In this document: in pieces, positions 44,219-53,001 of the stretch
How positions within the stretch are numbered: position 1 is the stretch's first letter
Layout of the letters: each line of letters begins with the position of its first letter
Assembly: GCF_021390515.1 (NCBI RefSeq)
Contig: NZ_JAJUXI010000004.1
Location: 124,001 to 188,000 of the forward strand
Direction: 5' to 3'
Origin: Dyadobacter sp. CY326
GTDB lineage: Bacteria; Bacteroidota; Bacteroidia; Cytophagales; Spirosomataceae
Length of the DNA: 64,000 nt
Program-made: the position numbers and the translations under genes
The notes under the pieces: model-generated
What the model was told of the DNA's origin: nothing
The model's database searches: none
Seen by the model: the letters and a program-made list of their open reading frames with translations, nothing else

Positions 44219-45229
44219 ATGAATAAAATATTTGATACAGCCAAAAAAGCGGGACTCGACGGATTCATGCTGGCCCTGCTGGCCATGATTTTCCTGGCCT
44301 GGCTTTGGCCATATCCGGGCATGAAAGAAAGTCCGGTGCCCCTTTCCGATATTTCGACTTTCGCCGTTTCGATCATTTTCTTTTTTTACGGATTGCGGTT
44401 AAGTCCTAAAAAGTTAAAGGCTGGTCTGGTAAACTGGAAGTTGCACGTAATGGTGCATTTGTCCACTTTCATCCTGTTCCCGGTGCTGGCACTGGCCTTT
44501 CGCTCATTTTTCAAAACCGATGAAAGTCAGACATTATGGCTCGCAATTTTCTTCCTAACTGCCCTTCCTTCAACGGTTTCGTCATCCGTGGTCATGGTTT
44601 CCATTGCAAAGGGCAACATTCCGGCCGCGATCTTTAATGCAAGCATTTCAAGTTTGATCGGCGTTCTTGTTACACCGCTTTGGATGGGTTTGGTGATGGA
44701 CACTGGGCCGCAACATTTCAATTTGCTTTCGGTAGTCGGAAAGTTGTCCCTACAAGTATTAATTCCGGTGTTCGCAGGGATTTTTTTGAATAAAAGATGG
44801 GGTGGATTTGCAGAAAAAAACAAAAAATATATCCGCTATTTCGATCAATCATCCATTTTGCTTATTGTTTACACTTCTTTCTGTGAATCTTTCGGCGAGC
44901 ATTTGTTTACGTCGCTCGGATTAAAAGAAATTGTATTTTTAGGGATAGGAATGCTGACGCTGTTTTTTGGGATTTATTTCCTGCTCACATTTATCAGCAA
45001 CCTGTTGCATTTCAATCGGGAGGATCGTGTAACTGCGGTTTTTTGCGGATCTAAAAAGTCGCTTGTGCAGGGCGCTGTCATGTCGAAAGTGCTCTTTCCG
45101 GGTCCGCAGGCGGGGTTAATGTTGCTTCCGATCATGATTTACCATGCTTTGCAATTGATTGCGGCAAGCATTATTGCGCAGCGAATGGCCCGTGAGGCGG
45201 GGGAAGAAGCGGGGCAGATTGTTCATTAA
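44219..45229 (+). CDS. SBF-like transporter (SLC10A7/YfeH group)
   Basis: A 336-residue membrane protein with about ten helices. YGLRLSPKKLKAGLVNWKLHVMVHLSTFILFPVLAL and TALPSTVSSSVVMVSIAKGNIPAAIFNASISSLIGVLVTPLWM match the SBF_like group of the bile-acid:sodium symporter superfamily, and FCGSKKSLVQGAVMSKVLFPG is its second conserved half. The substrate is unknown. It heads a same-strand run of seven genes; 11 bp separate it from the DUF4230 gene. Confidence 0.88.
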   Translation: MNKIFDTAKKAGLDGFMLALLAMIFLAWLWPYPGMKESPVPLSDISTFAVSIIFFFYGLRLSPKKLKAGLVNWKLHVMVHLSTFILFPVLALAFRSFFKTDESQTLWLAIFFLTALPSTVSSSVVMVSIAKGNIPAAIFNASISSLIGVLVTPLWMGLVMDTGPQHFNLLSVVGKLSLQVLIPVFAGIFLNKRWGGFAEKNKKYIRYFDQSSILLIVYTSFCESFGEHLFTSLGLKEIVFLGIGMLTLFFGIYFLLTFISNLLHFNREDRVTAVFCGSKKSLVQGAVMSKVLFPGPQAGLMLLPIMIYHALQLIAASIIAQRMAREAGEEAGQIVH

Positions 45230-45240
45230 AAGAGATTTTT

Positions 45241-45855
45241 ATGCGTTGGATAGTGCGTTTGCTGGTTTTGATCCTTTTACTCGCCGGTCTTCAATCGATC
45301 TGGACCAATTTCCGGGCGGGCAACTGGGTTCCCGACTGGCTGAGCAGCGCGGAGAAAAGTGAGACTACGCATGCGCTTGTTTTGCAGGAAATCAGTGCAA
45401 TGGGTAAATTGGAATTGGTAAAATATAATTTCAAAGACGTTGTAGAGCAACAGATTACGAAAATGTGGCTGCCCAATGCAAAGGCCATTCTAATCGTGCA
45501 GGGCGAAGCCATCGGTTGCATTGATCTTACAAAAGTTGAAATCGCCGACATTACAACCGAAGCCGAAACGCTGGTTGTTAACATGCCCGAGCCGGAGCTG
45601 TGCGTTTTTAAAATAGATCATAGCAAATCAAGGGTTTACAACACAGAATATGCTTTTAATGAAGAGGCAAAGCTCGTTCAGGAAGCTTATAAACAAGCCG
45701 AAAAACAAATCCAGCGATCCGCGCTGGATATGGGCATTCTGGATCAGACGAGAGCAAATGCGCGTAAAATATTGACACCGGTTTTGGAAAAAGCATCCGG
45801 TAAAAAAGTGATATTAAAATTCCCTCTTACAGCCAAAATTGAAAAATTGCGTTAA
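45241..45855 (+). CDS. DUF4230 membrane-anchored protein
   Basis: A 204-residue protein with one N-terminal transmembrane segment (MRWIVRLLVLILLLAGLQSIW) and a soluble DUF4230 domain (LQEISAMGKLELVKYNFKDVVEQQ, LIVQGEAIGCIDLTKVEIADI, ... LTPVLEKASGKKVIL). The domain is widespread in bacteria and has no known function. It lies between the SBF transporter and the ligase gene in the same run. Confidence 0.85.
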   Translation: MRWIVRLLVLILLLAGLQSIWTNFRAGNWVPDWLSSAEKSETTHALVLQEISAMGKLELVKYNFKDVVEQQITKMWLPNAKAILIVQGEAIGCIDLTKVEIADITTEAETLVVNMPEPELCVFKIDHSKSRVYNTEYAFNEEAKLVQEAYKQAEKQIQRSALDMGILDQTRANARKILTPVLEKASGKKVILKFPLTAKIEKLR

Positions 45856-45884
45856 CATTCATTTCTAAAAATCAGCCCTTTCCA

Positions 45885-47261
45885 ATGAGTAAAAGAGGAT
45901 TTCTCACGCAGGATGAACTTACAGCCAAAATCGCGGAAGGGTCAATAGAAACCATTGTTGTTGCATTTACAGACCATTATGGCCGCCTCATGGGCAAGCG
46001 CGTGGATGCAGATTATTTCCTGGATTCGGTCATTAAATCGGGCACGCATGGTTGCAATTATCTGCTGACGACGGACATGGCCATGGATCCGGTTCCCGGT
46101 TACAAATATGCCAACTGGGAGCTCGGTTATGGCGATTTTCACCTCGTTCCAGATCTCGCCACATTGCGCATTGCCGATTGGCTTGATAAAACTGCATTGA
46201 TAATATGTGATCTGCACAATGAAAAGTCGCATTCGCTTGAATCCATTGGGCCAAGATCTGTTTTGAAAAAACAGCTGGAAAAGCTCGAAACGGATGGTTT
46301 TCAATGCTTTGCGGCATCAGAACTCGAATATTATCTTTTGGAAAACAGTTATAAGCAGGCTTTCACACAGGGTTATCAAAACCTCACACCAGCAGGCTAT
46401 TATCTTGAAGATTACCACATTATGCAAGGCACGCGTAATGAAAAATACACTTCGGCTGTAAGACGGCATTTGAAAAATTCAGGGCTGGAAATTGAAACTT
46501 CGAAAGGAGAGTGGGGGCTCGGTCAGCATGAATTGAATGTAAAATTCGCAGAAGTGCTCGCGATGGCGGATAACCATGTGGTTTACAAGCAATGTTTAAA
46601 GGAAGTGGCCGACGCCATGGACATTTCCGTCACCTTCATGGCTAAATTTCAGACGGATCAGGCGGGTTCAAGCAGCCACATTCACATGAGTTTGTGGAAA
46701 GATGGCGAAAATGCATTTGCGGGTGATCAGGAGTTTGGGCCGGTGAAAGGTTCGGATCTTTTTCGCTGGTTTTTAGGCGGTTGGATCAAGCATGTGCCGG
46801 ATGTTATGCCGTTTTACGCGCCAACAATCAATTCGTATAAAAGATTTGTAGATGGCTCCTGGGCGCCCACGCGGCTTGCATGGAGTTACGATAACCGTAC
46901 GGCCGGTTTCCGGGTTGTAGGAAGCGGGCCAAGTTTGCGCATTGAATGTCGCATTCCAGGCGCGGATTGCAATCCATATCTGGCATTTGCAGCTTCATTG
47001 GCATCGGGTTTGGACGGGATTAAAAACAAAATCGAGCCGCCGGAATGTTTTGTCGGCGACATTTATGCTGCCGCACATTTGCCCAGAGTTCCTTACACAT
47101 TAGCAGAAGCCACCGCATTGTTTGAAAACAGTGCATTCGCCAAAGAAACGTTCGGCAGCGAGGTCGTAGAACATTACACGCATTTTTTCAAAACCGAGCA
47201 ACGGGCATACGACACATTCGTAACGGACTGGGAGCGAAAGCGCTATTTCGAGCAGATTTGA
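45885..47261 (+). CDS. Glutamine-synthetase-like gamma-glutamyl ligase (PuuA/GlnA4 type)
   Basis: A 458-residue enzyme. Glutamine-synthetase fold motifs: the beta-grasp VVAFTDHYGRLMGKRV, the metal ligand Glu in SELEYYLLE, KGEWGLGQHELNVKF, the ATP-site SSSHIHMSLW, and NRTAGFRVVGSGPSLRIECRIPGADCNPYLAFAA. It lacks the adenylylation loop of true GlnA and is shorter. It should join the gamma-carboxyl of glutamate to an amine using ATP. Downstream genes for an alcohol dehydrogenase, an aldehyde dehydrogenase and a class I amidotransferase suggest the amine is an amino alcohol such as ethanolamine. Polyamines are the main alternative. Confidence 0.88.
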   Translation: MSKRGFLTQDELTAKIAEGSIETIVVAFTDHYGRLMGKRVDADYFLDSVIKSGTHGCNYLLTTDMAMDPVPGYKYANWELGYGDFHLVPDLATLRIADWLDKTALIICDLHNEKSHSLESIGPRSVLKKQLEKLETDGFQCFAASELEYYLLENSYKQAFTQGYQNLTPAGYYLEDYHIMQGTRNEKYTSAVRRHLKNSGLEIETSKGEWGLGQHELNVKFAEVLAMADNHVVYKQCLKEVADAMDISVTFMAKFQTDQAGSSSHIHMSLWKDGENAFAGDQEFGPVKGSDLFRWFLGGWIKHVPDVMPFYAPTINSYKRFVDGSWAPTRLAWSYDNRTAGFRVVGSGPSLRIECRIPGADCNPYLAFAASLASGLDGIKNKIEPPECFVGDIYAAAHLPRVPYTLAEATALFENSAFAKETFGSEVVEHYTHFFKTEQRAYDTFVTDWERKRYFEQI

Positions 47262-47347
47262 AAAGCAGCACTTAAATGGGCCGTGGCTCGGTCCTAATGT
47301 CATAAAATTATAACTCAATTACTATTAATATTAACGATCAAATTCCA

Positions 47348-48121
47348 ATGCGTTTAGAAAATAAGGTTGCCCTGATCACCGGGGGAAGTGGCGGAATCGG
47401 GCGCGAGACTGCGCTTTTATTTGCCAAAGAAGGTGCAAAAATTGTTGTAACGGACGTCAATGATGCGGCAGGACAGGAAACTGCCGACGAGATCGTGGCC
47501 AATGGCGGCGAGGCGTTTTTCCTGCATTCCGATGTTTCAAAAGCGGCTGATAATCAAGCAGCGGTTGCTTTCGCAGAAGAGAAATTTGGCAAATTGAACG
47601 TGATTTTCAACAACGCGGGCATTATGCACAGCGACGATGACAATGCAGTCACGACAGAAGAAGCCATTTGGGATTTGACCATGAATATCAATGCGAAAGG
47701 CGTTTTTCTGGGATGCAAATATGGCATTCCGGCGTTGCAACGCGCAGGCGGCGGCTCTATCATTAACACTGCGTCCTTTGTGGCAATATTAGGTGCGGCT
47801 ACTCCTCAGGTGGCTTACACGGCGAGCAAGGGCGCTGTTTTGGCGCTGACGCGCGAGTTAGCGATTATCCATGCGCGAGAAAATATCCGCGTTAACGCAT
47901 TGTGCCCCGGACCGTTACGCACGGAATTGCTGATGAAATTTTTGAATACAGAAGAGAAAAAACAACGCCGGTTGGTCCACATTCCGATGGGGCGCTTTGG
48001 CGAGGCAAAAGAAATGGCTTATGCTGCATTGTTTCTCGCATCCGACGAATCTTCTTTTGTAACAGGAACCGATTTTCTGGTTGACGGCGGGATAACTTCT
48101 GCCTACGTAACGCCGCTCTGA
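47348..48121 (+). CDS. Short-chain dehydrogenase (classical SDR)
   Basis: A 257-residue NAD(P)-dependent oxidoreductase with LITGGSGGIGRETALLFA, VTDVNDAAGQETAD (acidic residue favouring NAD), NNAGIMHSDD, and the catalytic IINTASFVAILGAATPQVAYTASKGAV. It is 2 bp before the aldehyde dehydrogenase gene, so the two are coupled. In this context it probably oxidises a gamma-glutamyl amino alcohol to its aldehyde; the sequence by itself only supports a generic alcohol dehydrogenase. Confidence 0.9.
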   Translation: MRLENKVALITGGSGGIGRETALLFAKEGAKIVVTDVNDAAGQETADEIVANGGEAFFLHSDVSKAADNQAAVAFAEEKFGKLNVIFNNAGIMHSDDDNAVTTEEAIWDLTMNINAKGVFLGCKYGIPALQRAGGGSIINTASFVAILGAATPQVAYTASKGAVLALTRELAIIHARENIRVNALCPGPLRTELLMKFLNTEEKKQRRLVHIPMGRFGEAKEMAYAALFLASDESSFVTGTDFLVDGGITSAYVTPL

Positions 48122-48123
48122 TT

Positions 48124-49515
48124 ATGGCAACGCAAAAAACAATAAGCCCCATCGACGGCTCTGTGTATGTGGAACGAACATTAGCCGAACCACAAGAAGT
48201 TGAAAACGCATTGGAAAAGGGCGTTTCCGCACAAAAAGAATGGCGCAAAACTTCCATAAATGAGCGCGAGGCGATTTGCCGTAAAGCTGTTGAATATTTT
48301 TTGGACAATGCGGACGAGATCGGTCTCGAACTGACCTGGCAAATGGGCCGGCCCATTCGTTACACGGCAAATGAGATTAGAAAAGGCTTTCAGGAACGTG
48401 CTAATTACATGATTTCTATTGCGTCGAAAGCTTTGGCCGATGTGGAAGTGGAGGAAATTTCCGGTTTCAAAAGGTTTATTCGCAGAGATCCGCTCGGCGT
48501 GATTTTCGTGGTGGCGCCGTGGAATTATCCTTATCTGACTTCCGTAAACTCGGTGATTCCTGCGATTATGGCGGGTAATGCGGTTATTTTGAAGCATGCG
48601 CGGCAAACGCCGCTTTGTGCTGAGCGTTATGCGGCTGCATTTGAATATGCCGGTTTGCCCGAAGGCGTTTTTCAATATTTGCATTTAAGCCACGAGCAGG
48701 TTGCACGGGTAATTGTGGATAATCGCGTTGATTATGTGGCGTTTACGGGCTCCGTCGAAGGCGGACATGCCGTTCAAAAGGCGATCAACGAGCGATTTAT
48801 CATTGGCGGACTTGAACTCGGCGGAAAAGATCCCGCCTACGTGCGTGCCGATGCGAACCTGGCTGATGCAGTCGAAAATCTTGTCGATGGCGCATTCTTC
48901 AATTCGGGACAGTCGTGCTGTGGGATTGAGCGGATTTACGTGCATAAAGCGGTTTATAATCAGTTTGTTACAGAATTTGCAGCATTGACCAAAACCTACA
49001 CGTTAGGAGATCCAACCGATAGCGAAACCACATTAGGCCCGATGGTTCGCATTTCCGCAGCAGAATTTGCGCAAAAACAAGTAAATGAGGCCATTGCCCA
49101 AGGCGCAGAAGCATTAATTGACCCAAATCATTTCCCCGCGCACCAGTCCGGGACGCCTTATTTTGCTCCGCAGGTTTTGGTCAATGTGAATCACAATATG
49201 GACGTGATGACCGAAGAAACATTCGCGCCGGTGGTGGGCATTATGCCTGTGGAAAGCGATGAGGAAGCCATTAAGTTGATGAATGACAGTCAATATGGCC
49301 TCACAGCATCCATCTGGACATCGGACATGCATGCGGCTTTGCAAATAGGGGAGCAGGTGGAAACCGGGACCTGGTTTATGAATCGCTGCGATTATCTGGA
49401 TCCTGCGCTGGCTTGGACGGGCGTTAAAAACTCCGGAAGAGGCTGCACGCTTTCGACCGTGGGATATGAAGCATTGACCCGGCCTAAATCATTTCATTTG
49501 AAAATCAACGCATAA
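48124..49515 (+). CDS. Aldehyde dehydrogenase (Sad/YneI-like)
   Basis: A 463-residue ALDH. Asn-134 lies in APWNYPYLTS, the catalytic Glu-231 in LELGGKDP, and the nucleophile Cys-265 in FFNSGQSCCGIERI. The cofactor region reads AVILKHARQTPLCAE, where KHA replaces the usual KPAE, as in E. coli Sad; this favours NAD or NADP flexibility. Its stop overlaps the start of the amidotransferase by 1 nt. Expected role: oxidise a gamma-glutamyl aldehyde to the acid. Confidence 0.93.
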   Translation: MATQKTISPIDGSVYVERTLAEPQEVENALEKGVSAQKEWRKTSINEREAICRKAVEYFLDNADEIGLELTWQMGRPIRYTANEIRKGFQERANYMISIASKALADVEVEEISGFKRFIRRDPLGVIFVVAPWNYPYLTSVNSVIPAIMAGNAVILKHARQTPLCAERYAAAFEYAGLPEGVFQYLHLSHEQVARVIVDNRVDYVAFTGSVEGGHAVQKAINERFIIGGLELGGKDPAYVRADANLADAVENLVDGAFFNSGQSCCGIERIYVHKAVYNQFVTEFAALTKTYTLGDPTDSETTLGPMVRISAAEFAQKQVNEAIAQGAEALIDPNHFPAHQSGTPYFAPQVLVNVNHNMDVMTEETFAPVVGIMPVESDEEAIKLMNDSQYGLTASIWTSDMHAALQIGEQVETGTWFMNRCDYLDPALAWTGVKNSGRGCTLSTVGYEALTRPKSFHLKINA

Positions 49516-50222
49516 TGTCGCTGAAAAAAGTTGGATTGCTGGAATGCGACCATGTTAGGGACGAGCTGCGGCACATTGCGGGGGATTATTGCGAAATGTT
49601 TCCAGCACTGTTTGCACAGGTCGCTCCTGACTGGGAATTTCATTTTTATGATGTTTGCAACGGCCAATTTCCAGCTTCTGTCGATGCGTGTGACATTTAC
49701 ATTTGCACGGGTTCAAAAAGCTCGGTTTACGATGATGATGAGTGGATTAGCCGATTAAAGGAATTTGTTGTCTCAATTTACAAATCCAATGCAGTCTATA
49801 TTGGCGTTTGCTTCGGGCATCAAATATTGGGAGAGGCCTTGGGAGGAAAAGTTGAAAAAGCGGCGGTTGGCTGGTGCGTGGGCGTGCATCATTTTCAGCC
49901 TACTGTGCATGAAAACTGGATGCAGCCGGTCACAGACTCATTCAATTTACTAATGATGTGTCAGGATCAGGTCGTTGAATTGCCGCCTTATGCAACGCTT
50001 CTGGCAGAAACTGCTGATTGTCCGCATGCAATGTTCCGGGTGGGCGAGCGCATGCTGGGCATCCAGGCGCATCCCGAATTCCCAAAAGCTTATGACCAGG
50101 CATTAATGGAACTTCGGGTGGAGCGGATTGGTGAAAAAAAGGTTGCGCTTGGCATTGCAAGTCTGGAATTGCCTACGCATGAAATCATGTTTGCGCATTG
50201 GATAAAGAACTTCTCTTCTTAA
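49515..50222 (+). CDS. Class I glutamine amidotransferase-like hydrolase (PuuD-like role)
   Basis: A 235-residue protein of the GMP-synthase-like GATase class. The triad is visible: Cys-99 in IGVCFGHQILGEALGG, and His-186 and Glu-188 in QAHPEF. No synthetase domain is attached, so it acts as a free hydrolase. By analogy with PuuD it should cleave the gamma-glutamyl bond and release glutamate plus an amino acid (for instance glycine if the original amine was ethanolamine). It overlaps the ALDH stop by one base and is followed by a phosphoribosyltransferase. Confidence 0.88.
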   Translation: MSLKKVGLLECDHVRDELRHIAGDYCEMFPALFAQVAPDWEFHFYDVCNGQFPASVDACDIYICTGSKSSVYDDDEWISRLKEFVVSIYKSNAVYIGVCFGHQILGEALGGKVEKAAVGWCVGVHHFQPTVHENWMQPVTDSFNLLMMCQDQVVELPPYATLLAETADCPHAMFRVGERMLGIQAHPEFPKAYDQALMELRVERIGEKKVALGIASLELPTHEIMFAHWIKNFSS

Positions 50223-50257
50223 TTTTATTCCTCAACAAGTTAACGATTACGCATTCA

Positions 50258-50773
50258 ATGAGCCAAAGTACAATTTCAAAGCGACAGATTTTGAGTTCGC
50301 TGCAAACCGGGCAGAAGATCCGCAGGATCGCATTTGAAATATATGAGCATAATTTTGAGGAGACAAGCATCATCATTGCCGGCATTGCCGGAGAAGGTTA
50401 TGCTTTCGCCAAAAGGCTCGCTGCCGAGTTGGCTGACATTTCACCATTGCATGTGAAACTAATCGAGCTGCGTTTCGACAAACACCTTCATTTTCAAAGC
50501 CCTATCTTGTTTGATAACGACGTTCAGGTTGAAAATCAGGTCGTTATCATTGCCGACGATGTGCTTAACACAGGGCGGACGCTCGCATTCGCATTGGAGC
50601 CATTCCTGAAAGTCAACATGAAAAAAGTGCAGGTTGCAGTTGTCGTGGACCGGAGTCATCACAAGTTCCCTATTCATGCTGATTACGTGGGTTATGCACT
50701 GAGCACAACGCTAACCGAGCATGTGGAAGTCGTTTTGAGCAGACCGGAGGACGAAGGCGTTTATTTGAAATAG
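50258..50773 (+). CDS. PyrR-like phosphoribosyltransferase
   Basis: A 171-residue protein from ATG 50258 (MSQSTISKRQILSSLQTG). The PRPP-binding loop VVIIADDVLNTGRTLAFAL is near residue 110, with HADYVGYALSTTLTEHVEV at the C-terminus, close to the PyrR-type group of type I PRTases. Substrate base not evident. It is the last gene of the same-strand run; its link to the ligase pathway is unclear. Its stop is 2 bp from that of the convergent alpha-galactosidase gene. Confidence 0.83.
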   Translation: MSQSTISKRQILSSLQTGQKIRRIAFEIYEHNFEETSIIIAGIAGEGYAFAKRLAAELADISPLHVKLIELRFDKHLHFQSPILFDNDVQVENQVVIIADDVLNTGRTLAFALEPFLKVNMKKVQVAVVVDRSHHKFPIHADYVGYALSTTLTEHVEVVLSRPEDEGVYLK

Positions 50774-50775
50774 TG

Positions 50776-53001
50776 TTACTGAACTGCTGAAATTTCAATG
50801 ATCACACTGGTCCGTCTGGCGCTAACCACCGGATTGAAGCCTGCTGTCATTAAAAATTCTCCTGAATAAACCTGGTCTTCTTTAATCGCCGTTTTCGTTC
50901 CAGGATAAAGGTTAAGCTCCCGCACTTTGTATTTTTTAGCAGGATCAAGCCCTTCCAAACGGAACGCAATTTCCGAACCATCGCCATTGCGGTTGCCGGT
51001 CAGATAGGAAAACAGAACTGCCCTTTCCTTGTTTTTAGTTGTGAACATCAAGGAAGAAAAGTCATTTTCCTTTGGATCAACGAGTCGGTAAAGGTCGCCG
51101 TGCCACACCACATCTTTGATTGCATTGTAAGTTGAAACGGCTTGCTGACTGAATTGAAGGTCTTTTTCGTCCAGATGACTGACTACAATGTCATAACCCA
51201 ACTTACCCATCATTGCCACATCCGTCCTGAATTTTGAAGGCTGTTTTCCCCAATCCGTCACGTGCGCACTTTGCGTGATCGCCGGGAAAAAGTAAGAATA
51301 TTCCCATTGCATAAAAATCCTTTCAAGCGGGTCCGTATTATCACTAGGCCAGAATTCTGTAAAATATTTTAGCGCTTCATAATCAACGCGTCCGCCGCCG
51401 CCTGAGCAGAGCATCATCGGGACTTTCGGATATTTGGCGCGCAACTTTTCCAAAACTTTATACAAACCTTTTACATAATCAACATATAACTGCGATTGCT
51501 TCTGTTTGCTTTTTTCCAAATAAGCAGAATACGCGTTGAATGTGATCGCATTGCAATCCCACTTAATGTAGGCGATCTCCGGATTTTCTGTAAAAAGCTT
51601 ATCCAGAATGCCGTAAACAAAGTTTTGCACCTCAGGGTTAGACAAATCCAGCGGCAACTGATTGCGCATATAATGCTCGGGACGCTGCGGTTGCTTGATC
51701 ACCCAATCCGGATGTTTTTCGTACAACTCACTTTTCGGGTTCACCATTTCCGGCTCCACCCAAATCCCGAATTTGATGCCCGCATTCTTTGCTTCTTTCA
51801 CCAGATAACCGATTCCATGCGGCAACTTTTTAATGTTTTCCTGCCAATCACCCAATCCGGCTTGGTCGTTATTTCTTGGATATTTATTTGCAAACCAGCC
51901 ATCATCGAGCAAAAACAAATCCACCCCAAGCTTTTTTCCATCTTTAAACAGGCCTGACAACTTTTCTTCGTTAAAGTCGAAATACGTTGCTTCCCAATTA
52001 TTTAGCAATGTCAACCGCGATCCTTCTCCGTCGAGAATTCTATATTTCCTGGCCCAGTTGTGCAGATTTCGACTTGCTTCACCTTTGCCGTTTTCTGAGA
52101 ATGTGTAAATGAATGCTGGTGTTTTGAACTCCTGATTTCCGCTTACCGGATATTCTGATGCGTAATTGTTGATTCCTGCAATTAACCGCAGGTTATGATA
52201 AGAATCCACTTCAAAATCCATGCGGAAATTTCCAGACCACGCCAATGTGCCGAGCAGCACCTTCCCAGATGTTTCGGTCGCAGGCTTGTCCATTGAAAGC
52301 ATGAAGCTTGGCGGCTGAAAAAGGTTAGCCCTCGTTCCCAACTTGGAGTCCAGAACACGGATTCCGGCGGTCAGATGCTCTTCTTCGGGGTTCATTTCTT
52401 TTGCCCACGTTCCGTTGTAATGCGTCAGATAAAAGTCTTTTCCAGTAAAATAAAGATTTGCGGAGGCATATTTTTGAAGCGTTAAGGGCGCCTTACCATT
52501 ATTGCTAATCACGCTCCATTGCTCTACGACGTTCTCCTGCGCGTAAATTTTGTAATGCAAAGTCACTTCAACCGGGTAAACCGGATCTTTCAGCACAACG
52601 CTCGTCAGACTTACATTGTCGTTTTCCTTAACCGTCTTGTGACTGACATAAACCAGATCCAGCGACTTGTTGCCGTCGCCTTGCGTCACCTGGATCGCCG
52701 GCTCCGACACATTCCACGAACCTGCTGGCGTATAGGCCGAATTGTAAGTTCCGGCATTGCCGTCGCGTTGCCGGCTTTGCGCTGGAATCTGCTGATATTC
52801 TGTGGGTTGTCCAAGTTTCTTTCCAAAATAAATGATGCCCAAATAGTTGTCCTTGTCCGCTTGCAAAACAAGCGCGTTCTGCGTCGTTTCGAGCGGAATT
52901 ACAACTGGCGAATTTTGAGCAAAGGCTTGGAAAGCGCTGAAAAGCACTGTGCAGATCGTTAAATTAAAGCGCACTTTGGAAAGTATTTTAGGTAAAAACA
53001 C
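50776..53001 (-). CDS. Exported glycoside hydrolase family 36 alpha-galactosidase
   Basis: A 741-residue enzyme. The start is a GTG at 53001; another GTG 27 nt in (giving MRFNLTICTVLFSAFQAFAQ) is equally plausible and has a cleaner signal peptide. The catalytic nucleophile Asp is in IAYIKWDCNAITF, the general acid in EFWPSDNTDPLERI, and LLDDGWFANKYPRNNDQAGLGDWQ is the GH36 core. It removes alpha-galactosyl residues from oligo- or polysaccharides in the periplasm or outside. Its start overlaps the end of the kup gene by 14 nt, so the two are co-transcribed although functionally unrelated. Confidence 0.92.
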   Translation of the reverse strand: MFLPKILSKVRFNLTICTVLFSAFQAFAQNSPVVIPLETTQNALVLQADKDNYLGIIYFGKKLGQPTEYQQIPAQSRQRDGNAGTYNSAYTPAGSWNVSEPAIQVTQGDGNKSLDLVYVSHKTVKENDNVSLTSVVLKDPVYPVEVTLHYKIYAQENVVEQWSVISNNGKAPLTLQKYASANLYFTGKDFYLTHYNGTWAKEMNPEEEHLTAGIRVLDSKLGTRANLFQPPSFMLSMDKPATETSGKVLLGTLAWSGNFRMDFEVDSYHNLRLIAGINNYASEYPVSGNQEFKTPAFIYTFSENGKGEASRNLHNWARKYRILDGEGSRLTLLNNWEATYFDFNEEKLSGLFKDGKKLGVDLFLLDDGWFANKYPRNNDQAGLGDWQENIKKLPHGIGYLVKEAKNAGIKFGIWVEPEMVNPKSELYEKHPDWVIKQPQRPEHYMRNQLPLDLSNPEVQNFVYGILDKLFTENPEIAYIKWDCNAITFNAYSAYLEKSKQKQSQLYVDYVKGLYKVLEKLRAKYPKVPMMLCSGGGGRVDYEALKYFTEFWPSDNTDPLERIFMQWEYSYFFPAITQSAHVTDWGKQPSKFRTDVAMMGKLGYDIVVSHLDEKDLQFSQQAVSTYNAIKDVVWHGDLYRLVDPKENDFSSLMFTTKNKERAVLFSYLTGNRNGDGSEIAFRLEGLDPAKKYKVRELNLYPGTKTAIKEDQVYSGEFLMTAGFNPVVSARRTSVIIEISAVQ

